Assembly (NCBI RefSeq): GCF_000002075.1
Contig: NW_004797314.1
Span: 1,494,736 to 1,558,735 of the forward strand
DNA: 64,000 nucleotides
Reading direction: 5' to 3'
Source of the DNA: Aplysia californica
Lineage: Eukaryota > Mollusca > Gastropoda > Aplysiida > Aplysiidae
Part shown: positions 13,501-27,998 of the stretch, in pieces
Layout: each line of letters opens with the position of its first letter
Numbering within the stretch: the stretch's first letter is position 1
Program-made: the position numbers and the translations under genes
The notes under the pieces: model-generated
What the model saw: only the letters and a program-made list of their open reading frames with translations
Told to the model about the DNA's origin: nothing
The model's database searches: none

Positions 13501-16500
13501 ACTAATAGCACAGCATTTAAACTTCAGCAAATAAGATCAATCTTGCAATCTATTTGGATATTTTAAAACTGAAATGCCAAAATGAAAGAGTAGGTTCTTC
13601 AAAGTAATCTATGCAAATGTATAAAGTATGACCAGGGGTATTGTATTTTTTGTCACATTATGATTACATTTTCAAAATCGTGCTGTCTACTCTTTAATCC
13701 CTTCATTATCTTGGCCAGAACTGTCTTCAGATTTTAAAAAGGATATAATATAATAAGCCTAAAAAGTGCAAAGGCTGGTTATAAACATTTTAAAGTCCCA
13801 ACCAACACAATTCAGATTATTATGGAGTAGGCTTAGATCTTCCCTCACCATTAGGGTCTAACCAGACTATATAAAATACTCCTCAGATGAAAGGTGATGA
13901 AACACAATATAAATAAATTCATCTTCCCTGTGTGGGATATCTACCTCATATCTTTCAAGCCAATACTCACATGGATAAAGGCAAACTGTTGCATCTTAAT
14001 CTTATAATGAACACAAACCTGTGGTGCCATCTGTTGGTGTGGTGGTGTTAGCTCCCAAGCTGCAGTAGTACCCAGCACCACACGGACCCGTGGTATTGGT
14101 CTGACCCGTGCTCTCACAGTAGAAACCTGAAATACATTTAAATGTATTTGAATATGCAAGCTGTACAAATATCCTGTGCTCTATTAATACAATATATGAC
14201 AGGACAAAATGTTTTGAATTTCACGCAATCTGCATAAGTCATTGCCTACGGAATTTAATTAAAATCTAAAATATATGGAAAGAAGACTCATTCTTCAACC
14301 TTCTTCTCTGACATGAAGGCAAAGGACGTAAATATGTCAATACGAGAGAATCCACCATCTGCTAAGAAGACGGCGGTGCTCTTTTATTTGCACATCTCTT
14401 TTCATCACAATATCCCGCTTTACCAGTCAGTCCATTTCAATTGAACACCTCAGACTGTCCAGTGGACATACACCTATGTTGCCTGTTAAGGAATGCCAGT
14501 ATCATTCACACATTCCATTTCCGAAGACTGCAAAAAACCCATTCACAACTTGATAGACTGAGGAAAATAAAACAAAATAAGTGTCCCAAGGTTACAAGGA
14601 CAAAACTAGAAATCAAGCCAGTGGTTCTCCTAATGCATATATATGCACAAGACCCTATTCAGTATTTACTGTTTAGTGCAAGACCTTGTCATAAATCATT
14701 TTGAAAAGTGACATATGACGGAGTTTTACACTGAGCAGTCGATATTTCTATAGCCAAAGCACAACAGACTTACCAGGACTACAGCTGAGACAGTCTCCAA
14801 CATCTCCAGCCCCTGTGGTGTCCAAGTACGTCCCACTGGGGCAGGGGTTGGGTGTGGCTGTGCCATTGGGGCAAAAGAAGCCTGCTGGACACACATCGCC
14901 ATACAACTGGCTTGTTGGGGCCCGCTGCTCTGAGCCGAGGCTGCAGAAGAATCCTGTACACACACAAAAAAAACACCTTTGAAGGAAAAAAATAACCACA
15001 TTGACTTAGTAATTAACCTACAAGACACAGTTCATGAAGACTGCACAAACCTGCTCATGTTCGCCAAATTCATGATCCATCTCTGCCACACAGTGGTCAT
15101 TGTGCTCATGACCAAAATTTTAAAAAAAACCTTTTCTCATCACATTCTTTTCTTGTCTTTGAATCACAGTGCATATAGTTGAATGAAAAAACATTCACAC
15201 AGTATTCAAGCAAAAACACTATTTGACTGAATTATACTACTTTTTCAGAAAGTTAATGTTTCTCACCGATGATTGCCAAACTGTTGAAAAAAACACCTGT
15301 TCGCTATCAACTACATACTCATCTGTGGCACTGAATTTCACATTCCTAGCCTGACTTGATTTCTCACCTGCCCAGCAGGGTCCACTGACAGCAGTAAGTC
15401 CTGTTACACCGCAGTATTGACCAGGAGTACACAGCTCACACTCAGAACTGTTGGTCAATCCAAGAGTGAAGCTGAAGGTCCCCACCGGACAGCCCACACC
15501 GGTTATGCTGCCGGACTCACAATAGCGGCCAGCCGGGCAGATGTCTCCTGTCACCCCATCTGTTGGAGTGGAGTTGAAAGCTCCCATTGTGCAGTAAAAG
15601 CCAGGAGAACAAGGCCCAGTTGGCTCAGTGTTTCCTGGAAAAAATTACAAAGAACAAACTTGTAAATTAAAAAGGCAAGAACAAATGTTAACAATCAAAA
15701 TGACAGAAAAAGCTGAAAAGACTATTGATATGATTCAACAGAGAGCAGGGTTTTCACTGCTTAAAATAGTAGGCACACTGATGTTGTTCGTCCTTCGCAT
15801 ATGAAGATGACCATGACTTCACAAATAGGCACACTACACATGAAAGAAAATGCAGAAGCAGAAGACAAAAATCAACTAACAGAAACAATCTAAAACTATC
15901 AGGTGATTAAACATGGATAAAAAATACATTTAAAAATTGGAATAATGAGTTTTAAAAGCTTCTCTTCAAAATACGGGGGGACCTTATAGAGCTCAACTTC
16001 AAGCCCCATTTTAGATTAACTCACCAGTGCTCTCCAATAACATATATAAATGTCACCTACGAGTATGTCTTCATCAAGACATCTCCGTGTCTACTTGAGC
16101 ATAAATCTCTTATCCCCTATAGTAAAAGGTCACGGACTTAACTGTGACATAACATTCTAACAAAAGTCAGGAGCACCAAATATCTCTAAACTGCCATGAA
16201 TTTCTGTGGTCCAATACACACTCACCTTCACCCAGGCAGAACATTCCAGGGTCACAAGGTGAGCATTGAGTGTCATTGGCAAGGCCTGTCTTGTTACTGT
16301 AACTGCCAGCTGGGCACAGGTAGTGGGTCTCGAACTCAGAGCTGTCAGGACAGTATGAGCCTGGTGGGCAGGTGGTAGGTACTGAAACCCCGCGGTAGCT
16401 GACAGACACGTTGGTAGGGCTGGAGGTGTTGGTCACATCCAGAGCCAGATAGTCACCTGGAAAAAAACATTAGCGTCAACTCAAAGGCCAGAACAGTGTT

Positions 16501-19500
16501 CTAATAAAAAATAATTGGCCAGATAATACACAGGGTGCTGTACTTTTTCCTTATGCTTAAAAGCCAAAATTGCCCAGAAAACTTTTCCCATCATTATAAA
16601 GTAATTGAGATTCCCCCCAATTCGGATCACATTGTAGGCATTCTAGAGAATGGACTTTTTAAAAAAAATAGCTAATTGACCAGTAAACTACATCTCGTCA
16701 GAAGAGAATTTCATCATGCCTAGGAATCAACCCACAGCATCATAAGTGAGAGTCATGCTCTAACTGATAAACAGGAAAATAACGTACCAAAAGCTTTACA
16801 GAAGAATCCCGCTGGGCAGGCATCGCAGTTGCTCTGCTGCCAATGTGGCTGGTAGGTTCCAGATGGGCAGCCCGTCTCGTTGTGACTGCCCTGTGGACAG
16901 AAGTGACCGGGGCTACAGGCCAGGTCTGTGGGTCTGGGCACACTCTGTCCCTCTGGGCAGTAGAAGCCAGCATCACAAGGAGCCGTAGGTGTAGACAGCC
17001 CATACTCCAAGCAGTAGTAGCCCGCGGTACATGGGTCGCAACCAGTCACATTTGTGTTACCTTCACGGTCTGCATTGAGGGAACATAACATCATTGAGGG
17101 AACACAAAATCATTGAGGAAACACAGAATGAAAATAAAAGTCAAAATTTGACAATCTATTGCCTACGAGGCAACAACTCAAAAGTGTTTCCTGATGGTGT
17201 ACTTCTGTAAAGACATGTTATCCCTAGGTAAAAAAAACAATTTAGATAAAGTCAGGTTTTGAACAGAGCTCAGACAGTATTTTGAAGTATTGAAAGCAAT
17301 ATTGAATGTATTTAACAGTAAACATTTGTTTCTCAAATGCCCTCAGTCAGTGTCACTCTAATAACATGAATTTCTTACCAGAAATCTTTTAACATACCAA
17401 CCTCAGAGCAGCCTCATTTTGACATTTATAAGATTTCATTTGTGGATTGTGCAATTAATAAAATTGTATTTTCCCTGAATACGTAAAGAAAACGTTCAAA
17501 GCAAATAGGATAAGATTTTATAAAAATATACAGGTGGAAAGGACATATACAGCATTCTGGAATATGCGAGTCCATATAAAATAAAAGTGGTTGCATCCAA
17601 AACGTGTCTCAATAATGAAACTGAAAAAACAAAGCTAAGAGGTGTCATTAAAATTAGTCGTTGGTACAAATCTCAATCGCTTTACACAAAAAAATCCCCA
17701 AAAAACCCTTCCTCAATGTTCCCAGGTCCGTGTGGTTTATGAACAAAAGAGGCTGAAAAGACATCCACAAACCTGAGAAGGTACCAGGAGAACAGTCCAC
17801 TTCCAGGGTGGTGCCCTGAGGACAGTAATGTCCCTTCGAGCAAAGCTGTGGGTCAGGAGTTGAGGAACTTCCATTGCAGAAGTAGCCCTCGTAACAATCG
17901 CCTGTGGGTGTGGCCAGTCCATACTGGTCACAGTACTGACCCAATGGGCAGGCAAGCTGCTGGGAGCTTCCAGTGGGGCAGTAAGTTCCTGAACGCATAC
18001 AATGCAGAGACATGAATAATGAAACTGTGGGAAAGTCAAGTTTTAGTGTGAGGGAAACAGCCGTGTTCACCATGTTGTGTGAGTTGACTAATTAGAACAA
18101 ATATCTCATTTGTCCGGTCAGTCACCGCAACTAAAAATGTTACATAATTTGCATAAAGAACTTCTTTTTTTTTTCAAATGACTGCATTTAATGAGATTCT
18201 TAATATTATGTCATTCAAATGTTCTGACCATTTAAAGTTAAAATAAATAAATTGATATTGAATTGCAGTGTTATCATTGTAAGAATAGCCCGTCAATAAC
18301 AGCCCACACATAGGGCTCCAAGTAATTAGCACTGACTGACAGACAAACATATCACCAGGCACAAGATTTAGAAAATAACCATCTATGGCAATCAGCGTGA
18401 TACAATCATACTTGTCAACAACAACAAGTGACAGACCACTGAATTTCTGTAACATGCTAATAACGTTTGGTCATTGATCATAATACTGTACTCGATATGG
18501 TCTACTAATCAGTAACATGGCAAAGACCTATGCACTTTTGTTCCAGCCAAAAACTCTTCTTTTTCAATAACTTACCAGGTTCACAGATGTTTCCTGTATC
18601 ATTCAGGGAGTACGCCGGGCATGACGTGTTCAGACTGTCAAAGCCAGTCACGTTGTTGATGGGTGTCGGTTTGTCTACAAAAGCCCCGCCACTGCAGTAC
18701 CAGCCTGCAGCACAAAGTCCACTGGGCTCGGGTAGACCTGCACTGCCACAATATTCACCAGCTGTAAATGAAAACAAAATAGTTATTTTGACGATTTGAC
18801 TGTGGAAATATCAAAACAAAATGAAGGAAACAAAACGAAAATAACTCAGCCCTATAACAGTGAAATGAGCGAAGAAGTTGTGTCAAAACAAAACACTTTC
18901 AGTGTTGGACTACCAACATGTATTTCAATATGAAAAATATGCACTAGATCTAAATTCAAGTGAACAAAAAAGGAGAAAAAAATGGTCCTATATATAAAAG
19001 AGGTCAGAGAAAGAGAGGAAAAGAAAGTGTGGGAAGTCACTGTGTATTGAACACCAATTTGTACTAGGGAGAGAGTTGATAATGAACAATTACCTGGACA
19101 AGAGATGCAGTCGTACATGTTGTCAGCATTTGTCCTGTTGTTGTAGGTACCAGGTGGGCAGTCAAACTGGTGAGCAAATTCTGTACCAGCTGGGCAATAT
19201 GCACCTGGTGAGAGTGAAAAAAAATGTGGAATGTGAAAGGATGTTCCACAAACTTTTTGTGAATAAATTGTTCATTAAGCAAAGATATATAATTAAGTCT
19301 GCAATCTAAGAGGATGTGTTATTTCTAAACCAAAGCTGTGTGTTGATCATACCAATGCAAGACCAGAGACACAGCATTGTGAAAATATCTGCAATCTTCC
19401 ATAAAAAGAATTTGACTGCATGTAGTATTATGCAATTCAAGCAAGAATGTATTCACATAAAAGGTTAGAATGTAAAGTATATATAAATTACAGCAAATAT

Positions 19501-22500
19501 AAACAGTTTATCTTCCTACAAAATTAGAACAAAATCTTCTGCTTAATAGAAAAAAGACATAATATCAGTCTTGCTCTTCAGAGCTCAATGGGACAGTTGA
19601 ACAGCAGATTAAATGCAGGTCAGACTATGAATGGAGAACAAAAACTGGCCTAGCAAATTTTAACTTAGGGCCACAGTGGAATTAATAAAAGAGCGTAAGA
19701 AAGACACTTCAATATTCTTTACATATTTCAATGGCAACAATGTTGTTGTAATCCTTTACCTTTTGGACAAGGTGTTCCTGAGTATGTTGTAGAGTTTGCC
19801 AAACAATAATAACCAGCTTCACACGTCTTACACACATCCTGATTGGTCAAATCATTGTACGTTCCAGCAGCACATCCAATAGGATCAGCTGTCCCTTGAG
19901 GACAATAATGGCCAATGGGACAGTCACCTAAGACAAACAATTATCATACACTCATGAAGGAGATTATAAATCTCATGAACCTGAGCAATATTAATACGAA
20001 CTATGAAGAGTAAATGTAAGGCTCCAAAACAAGGTAAGAGTTAAAATGCTTTTTAGTCATGTTTCCCCATGAAGACTTATGAACGTGAGGTCTCAATGCT
20101 TTAATAGTAGGACCTGAGTAGATCACAATCTTTGTCACATTATTTGCTACACTTTGGATAAACAACCATTTCTGATTAATTCTGTTACACAGTCCAAAGT
20201 GACAATTTAAAAAATCCATATCACTTTTATTTTTACAGGGGACAGCAATGGTACAAGAAACACTATTCTCTTCAAATGTTTTTTTGACCTAATTACTGTT
20301 TATTCTTCAACATTCATGAAGCTAATGACTTGTATTTTATGACGGTGATATTCCTAGTAATCACCTCCAGTGCCTGTGTGTGCTCCATTGGGAGTGGCTG
20401 TATCTACACCACTGCTGCAGTAGTAGCCTGCATCACATTGCCCACTGACTGCAAACAGGCCAGGGGTAAGACAGTAGCTGCCACCATCACATTCCGTACA
20501 TTCGTTCTGCGCGGCCAGCATCTCTGAGAGGAGAACACAAAGGGAAACAATTGTTTTTTTAATTGTAGATGTTTTTACATCCCCATTGACACAATTTAGT
20601 GGGATAAATAAAGAAAAGCATAGAGTTTGATATTCACAAAACGAGAAGGCAAAAGCAGTATGATGATAAACTGACCACAGAAACATAAGTAATATTAAAT
20701 ATATAAATAATTAATATACAGTGGCGGTGGGTAGTGAAGGGCTCACGGGCTTGAGCCCCTACCCCCTTCCCATCCACCACCCCAAACTCTATCCCAAAGT
20801 AAATGAAAGTGAAAGTTTCTCCATAATGAAATACGCAGTTGAAACCGTTATTACCGCACGCAATGAACACAGAGTGATTAACTTGGCCGCTTGCTCGCTT
20901 ATCCAATCACTGTTGTGACCGCTTACAACTATAGTAACCCAGCAGCCAATCAAAAGTCTTTAGGGCTTAGCGAAGATGAGCCCTTTTCCCACAGCCCTTC
21001 CTTTAATGAAACTCTTCTTGTAAAAAGGTAGAAGACTGGGAAAAAATAACACTGTACCGAGGGCTCACGCTCTCCTAGCCCTGACAGTGGGGTGAAAGTT
21101 TACGACACACTTTCCCCCACTGACACAGATACTTATGCGCTCATTGGTTCTTTGTTGGGTGCGTTCAACTTTCTCGACTACACGGCCTAATCCAGCTCAT
21201 AGAAGTATTATGTTTGAAGTATTGTGTGTGCATGTTTGTGTTTGTGCCGCTGAGATTTAACAGTTATAAACCAGGTCGAACTACTTTTAAGGCAACTTTT
21301 TCATCACACGAAAACTAATTACAGGAAATTAGAGGTGAATCGGCTTCGTCCCCACCATCAACAAGAATTTAACTAAGAACAAAGAGATGGAAAACAAAGG
21401 CAACTCTTCTCGTGGAATGGTTCTCAAACTGCCGTGGCTCACCGTAAGTATAGAAAAATCATCTCTGTTTAGTTCTTATTTCTTGCTATTTGGTGGTAAA
21501 GAACTGGAAGCAACCTAAGCCCCACCAAAATTTTGGTCCACCCACCGCCACTGTAAATATACTTTTTTATCATTGTTTTTGTTACACTATAGTCAGTAGC
21601 TAAAGCATCCTTTGATTATAAGCCGACATTCAAGACATCAAAAGCCCACAACAACTTAGCATGTTTTGTGGTCAGTGCTAATAATTTTTTTAAACAAACA
21701 GCAGCATCATTGGTGTCACGACGTGGTGGAATCACGCACTCATCAATTTTTCGGCATATGAGGTTATTGGTATCATCTTAAAAGCTGTTCATTTGCCTCC
21801 CTTTTGGTGAAAAAAGATCCATCTATGTTGAATAGAAGTAAAAATATATGCAATTGAAGGAGGTCAGGGTAGTCTTGTTTTAGAGGAAAAATTTGAGAGA
21901 AAATGGCTGCCAAAGTTTGGTAACTTCCATAGCCTGAAAGTCCTTGGAAACTGAAAATTTACATTTTGTGAGCCTTTAATCAATCTTTTTCAGTAAAATC
22001 CACACAAAAAAAGTATTTTTAAAAGGACATAAAAGGTGTTGAACCCCAAAAAAAAGAAAATAAGAAAAAAAATTGCCCATGGGTAAAAAAAAAATGCCGA
22101 TTACTTTGATTTCATTATTTTGACAAGCACCTGATTTCACTGTGATGCCTCACATTTTAAAAACCTGAGACTCTTCAGCAATGATGTCTTAGTGCAATTT
22201 TAATAATGAAGAAAAAGTAGACTTAAACTAAAACCAAGATTCTATGACATTTCAAGGTATGGTCAAATGGGGAACACTTCCCACCTGTTGGTCCATACGT
22301 CCCTGCTGGACACAGTGACATGTTGAATCCTGTGTAGCCCTCACAGTAGCGTCCCACGGGGCATGGATCTGCTCGGTCTTTGTTGACACAGTAGTAGCGT
22401 TCCGGGCATGCATCACAAGCTGAAGCCTGGGTGTGGTTCATATAAGTGCCTGGATAGGGAAGAAATAAGAACCATCAACCATACAAAGACCACAGTTTAG

Positions 22501-25500
22501 TTTTAGTATTAGCAAGAGCTTTATGGCCCTTGCAACACAATTGGGTCGTATAAGCATCGAAGATTAGAGGTGTTACTAGAGAGTAACATATAAACAAAAG
22601 AAGGAGAAATAAGTAGGATAATAGAAGTTAGAGAAAAGACACTTAAATGCTACAACTCTTGATGACCACATCTTTATCAGGGCACTGCGAAGTGACGACC
22701 AGCAATGGCATGTTTGTAAAATTGTGCTGCATTGGTGTAATATTATCGTGTATTTGGTATTCTTTGTATGTATATTTTTGTGTTTAATTATGTATTGTGC
22801 ATGTATGTATGTGTGTTAGCCATTGTAATCAAAATTTCCACACAAAGATCAATAGAGTGTAATTTATCATTATCTAATATTGGTTTACTTTCTTCAACCA
22901 AAAGATACAACTCTCAATTAAAATATTTTTTTAAAAATCAAAAGAATCAAATGTAAAGCCTACCATCATCACAAGGCAGAGGACTGGCTGTTCCTTGAGG
23001 GCAGTAGGTTCCTGCTGGACAGATGTCACCTGTGACTCCATCAGTGGGTGTGGCCGAGCTGGCGGCTCGCTCACAGTAATAGCCTGGGTCACAGGAGCCT
23101 GCAAGGGGGAATAACACAACTCAGTGAAGAACAATGCTGATGAAAAGTAGTTTACATAAATCAGCACAATAATGGTTACATTCCACAAGGAAGACGAAGG
23201 ACATTAGATATGCATTTAAAAAAGAAAAAAAATCATATTAAATTATAGAGAGCTATACAAGTTCCGTCCAGCTTAAGAACTCACATACATGAGGGTAGAA
23301 AATTACGAAGTGAACGAGTTAATAATAAACTTCTAAAAATTATTAACTCACCTGTAGAGTTAGAGAGTCCATCTGAGACACAGTATTGACCGCCTGGACA
23401 GTCCAAACAGTCTGTGTCTGCAGTGCGGCCAGTATCAGGCAGGTAGGTGCCAGCAGAGCATGGGACAGGGGTGCCTGTGCCCTCTGGACAGTAGTGACCG
23501 CTAGGACAGTAGTCTCCAAAGGACTGGGAGATAGGGCTTTGGGCATCAGAACCCAGAGTACAGTAATGACCTGCTGTGCAGTTCCCTGCTGGGCTGGTCA
23601 AACCTGAGGGTTGACAATAATGCATTGATAAATAACTACCATGAAAATTAATGGAAAAGTCAATGTTACTTTTTTTTTACAAAGTAAAAAGATAGATAAG
23701 TATTTGGTATTTACCTTTCACTCTCAAAAAAAGAGAATGGAGCAAACTTAAATGCCATGTTAAAATTTAATTTTAAGTAAGGAAAAAGAGGTATGAGTAA
23801 TTAAGTTGAAGTTAATGATGGCTACTCATCACCAATTCATGCTAGTCAACTATCTCTTTTTATTAAGAATATCATAACCTTTACGTTCAGATAACATTCA
23901 AGACTTCAAATGACAGACAGCTACAGGACTCTCAATAGAACATTTTCAAACGCTTTTATCATCAAACAGAGAGTGTCATAGTATCCATCAAATAACAAAA
24001 ACTTCCATATTAAATCAGCACTGTCAAAATGAGGAACAAAAATTACATCTGCTTTTTATTTCTCTTAAAAGGATCAAAGTAATTTTTAATAGCTTTTAAC
24101 AATCCAAAGGAGGCTCTCAAGACTCACAATAACTCTTTCTGTCAGTCAATTCATTCAGTGAACTATGTGATACACAATGTCAACAACATCTAGATGTCAA
24201 CCCCTATCATTTACATAAACTCTACCTCCAATATCTCCTTCGTGTATTAACAAACAGAGGACAAAAGGAAAAAACACCTCACCTTTCACTTGATACAAAA
24301 ATTCAGTTGTAGAAGCCAGGAAATGAACCAGTGCTCTTAAGTGCACAATTAAGTAAACAGTAGCGTAGGCTAAGACACCCGAAAAGAAAAGTTAGCAAAC
24401 TTAAACTTGAAAGCCTCAACTCACCTTCCACATCACAGTACGTGCCCGGTGTACAGGCCTGGCATTCTGTCACATTCTCCAGTCCTACAGCATTACTGAA
24501 GGTTCCAGTTGGACACTTGACACCCTGGTCTGAGCCCTTTGGACAGTAGTAGCCGGGCAGACATTCGTAACCGGTGGCACCATCAGTTGGACGAGAGGAA
24601 TTAGCACCCGATACACACACATACCCGGCATTGCACTGGTCGGCTGGAGCAGTCAATCCTGGTGATGACAAATGTCTCAGTCAGTTGTGCTATTTCTTGT
24701 TGCAGTAGAAAAATGAATGTGTTTCTATGTTTGACATATATCTTAACTTAGACCAAAGTGTTCTTTTTTAGACCATACAATACTTGATAAATCTAATATA
24801 AAAACATCATCTTCTTCAAAGTAGAAACTTGATGAAATCCAAATATCAGCTCTGACAAATTTTAATGGGATGAACAGGCATGAGATAAAACCAAAAGTTA
24901 AAGAATACAATAAAGATATAAACAGCTATTCTCGCTGCATTGTTCAAAAGACAAACATTAAATCAATTGTCTAGAGTAAGACTTCCCCATATGTGAGTTC
25001 GAAAAGTGACATATGAGGGCATCTTACACTGAGCTGTCGATATAGTCATAGCAAAGCCTGAGAACCGAAATGATATTTTGCATCTCGTGTAAGTCCCTTA
25101 TTCCTTCAAATTCTCCATGCTGCTGACATAACTGACTACATCTCTTAGTATAATGTTATTCACTCTACCCTGATTCCCTTTAGTCAGTTCCACATACAGC
25201 AAATCGTTGAGTAAAATATCTGTAGCAATGAACACACTGCCTCTCACCATCAGAGTCACAGAAGTATCCCCCGGTGCACATCATACACTCTCCCACAGTC
25301 TGAAGAAGGCTGCTGTTGCTGAATGTTCCAGCAGGGCACGGGAAACTGGTCTTCACTCCAGTGTTGGCAGGACAGTAGTAGCCTGGTGGGCAGTCTGCTG
25401 GGATGGTCACTCCATCTCCTGGGATTCCTGACAAACTGGCCACTTCAGCTGGGTCACAGTATCTGGATCATCAAAAGTACAGCAAGCATATAAACAAAGG

Positions 25501-26922
25501 GAACCACATTGCCATGTCTGTACTAGACTACTTCAACATTTAGATAAAACTTTCCATAATGAACACTGGCAAACTAATAGAATTTGGAACAAGTTTGTAA
25601 AAGAATAATAATATTGCTTACATTACCATTTCCAAAATGAAACTTAATACTAAAATGCTTCAGTAAACAAAAACCATTAACACATGACTCAAACATGCCT
25701 TGTTTTGAATTTTGAAAGCACAGAAATTATGTTTAGTGGTATCAACAGTAGACAAAATAAGCTTGGTTTCCGTTTTCCTTTTTGAAAAAGAAAGAAAGCC
25801 AACTTATCACAAGTACACATAATGCACTGATTTCACAAAGTGAAAAATTATAATCAGATTTTAACTGAAAAATGTCCAAAATTTTCTAGTCGATATACAG
25901 TGTACCTGTGATAAAATTATACATACTGACCACAGCAGCTATTGTGAAATTAAATCAAGTGATGGGACACAAGTCTGCAAACAAATATTTAAAACTTTCT
26001 CTTGAGATCTACTCCTTACCTTCCGGCTGGACAGTCCTTGCATGCACTCTGTGCTTCCTCGTCTTGGTAGTATCCAGGGTTACAGGTGATGGGCTGACCG
26101 CTGGCAACAGGGCAGTAATGACCAAGAGTACAGTTGTACTCAACTGGGGCTGGACTCTCTTGACCTGCTGGACAATAATACCCAGCGCTGCACGGTCCAG
26201 TGTAATTGGTGTTACCTGTGCCGGCACAGTAGTAGCCAGCAGTACACGCGTCACAATTGGATACATTGACGTTGCCTGGTGTGTTGCTCATCGTGCCAGC
26301 TGGGCAAGGAGTGGGCGTGGCGGAGCCTGACTCACAGTAGTGACCAGCAAGACATTCAGTGCTGGGTGGGTCAGGCCTGCTGTCTCCACCAGGGCAATAG
26401 AAGCTGAAATAAACCATAATCTCTCCTTAACCAAATGCTCTGAGCACTTCGAGACATAATATTTTCATCAAACTGTTGGCGTTAACATGAACATTAATTT
26501 AAAAGAAATAGGCGTACACATTTTGTGACTTCCATTGTACTGTTTTTAAATAGTTCAAATACTGAAATAAAAAACATAATAGACTTATATATATGACTCA
26601 TGCTGTGCTGTTTGTAAGTAGCACAAGTCTTAAACTTCGAGATTCAGAAATTGACACTAAATGTACTAAATTTTGTGAAAATAAAAATGCACAATTCAAG
26701 GAAATAAACCAAATCTAAAACACTGCACTTTTAAACTCACATATGTAAATTGACAGTTTCATGTTGCTACAACACACAAATTAACAAACTGATTCACTGC
26801 CATCAGCAGCAATTGTTATGCTGCAAATTTCTACCTATAGACCGCTAAAAAGCACTATCACTATCAACATAGTGCTCAAATTGGATGGATCCTGTCCGCC
26901 ACCAAATCCAAGTGTGTGTGCA

Positions 26923-26993
<71 letters not shown>

Positions 26994-27943
26994 CGGTATG
27001 TGTGTGTGTGTGTGAGTGTGAGTGTGCGTGTGTGTGTGTGTGTGTGTGTGCGCGTGCGTTTGTGTGAGTGTTTGCATATAGGCTCCTATGAACACCAGTT
27101 GCTGGTACTGTACAGGACTCACCCACATTTCAAAACACACTGCCAAAATACAACAATATACAGTGTAGAAATTTATATTCAACAATAATTCAGTCATTGT
27201 ACAATATAGAATGTACACAACTTGTATTCAACAGTAAATCAGTCTACAGTCTCCTCACCCAGCATTACAAAGTCCCTCCGGTGCATGTAAACCACTGATG
27301 CTACAATACTGGCCAGCGGTACAGTCCACAGGATACGAAGCACCACTTGGGCAGAAGGTGCCCGGCCAGCACTCTCCTCCAGTGTAGTTAGCCAACGGAC
27401 AAGAGCATTGCGAAAGGTTTGAGGTGGTGTTGTCACTGAACGTAGGCATGGAGGAGAACGCTCCGCTAGTACAGTACCAGCCGTCACTGCAGTTGCCAGA
27501 TGGAGCAGACAGGCCATCAGCTGGGAGCAGTAAATATAATAGTAATAATATATGACATTTATACAGTGCTCAATTCAAGTACACAGGCTCTGAGCACTTT
27601 TTAAAAGTTTCAGTAAGTGTTTAACGGCACTTGCAACACAATAAGGTCATATAAGTGCCGAAGATTAGAGGTGTTTCAAGAGAGTAACAAACATTTTAAA
27701 AAAAGAGGAGAGATAAGGACAATATATGCTTGATAGGAGAGAAGGAGCAAACCACACCAGAGCACCCGCCAACCACTCATTCTGAGCACTTTACAATGCA
27801 ACAGTAAAACATATATAGAGTACATTGTGGTCTGACTAAAAATCGCTTCAATTTATGAAATATTCATAAATATAATACTTAACGTCATATCAAGACAATG
27901 CTAACATGTCTTGCAAAAACAGTCAATGACAAACACACTTCCT

Positions 27944-27998
<55 letters not shown>

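Noticed and set aside
26818-27218. Open frames on both strands rich in Val/Cys and Thr/His
   Set aside because: Translations of the (TG)n repeat with no gene features.
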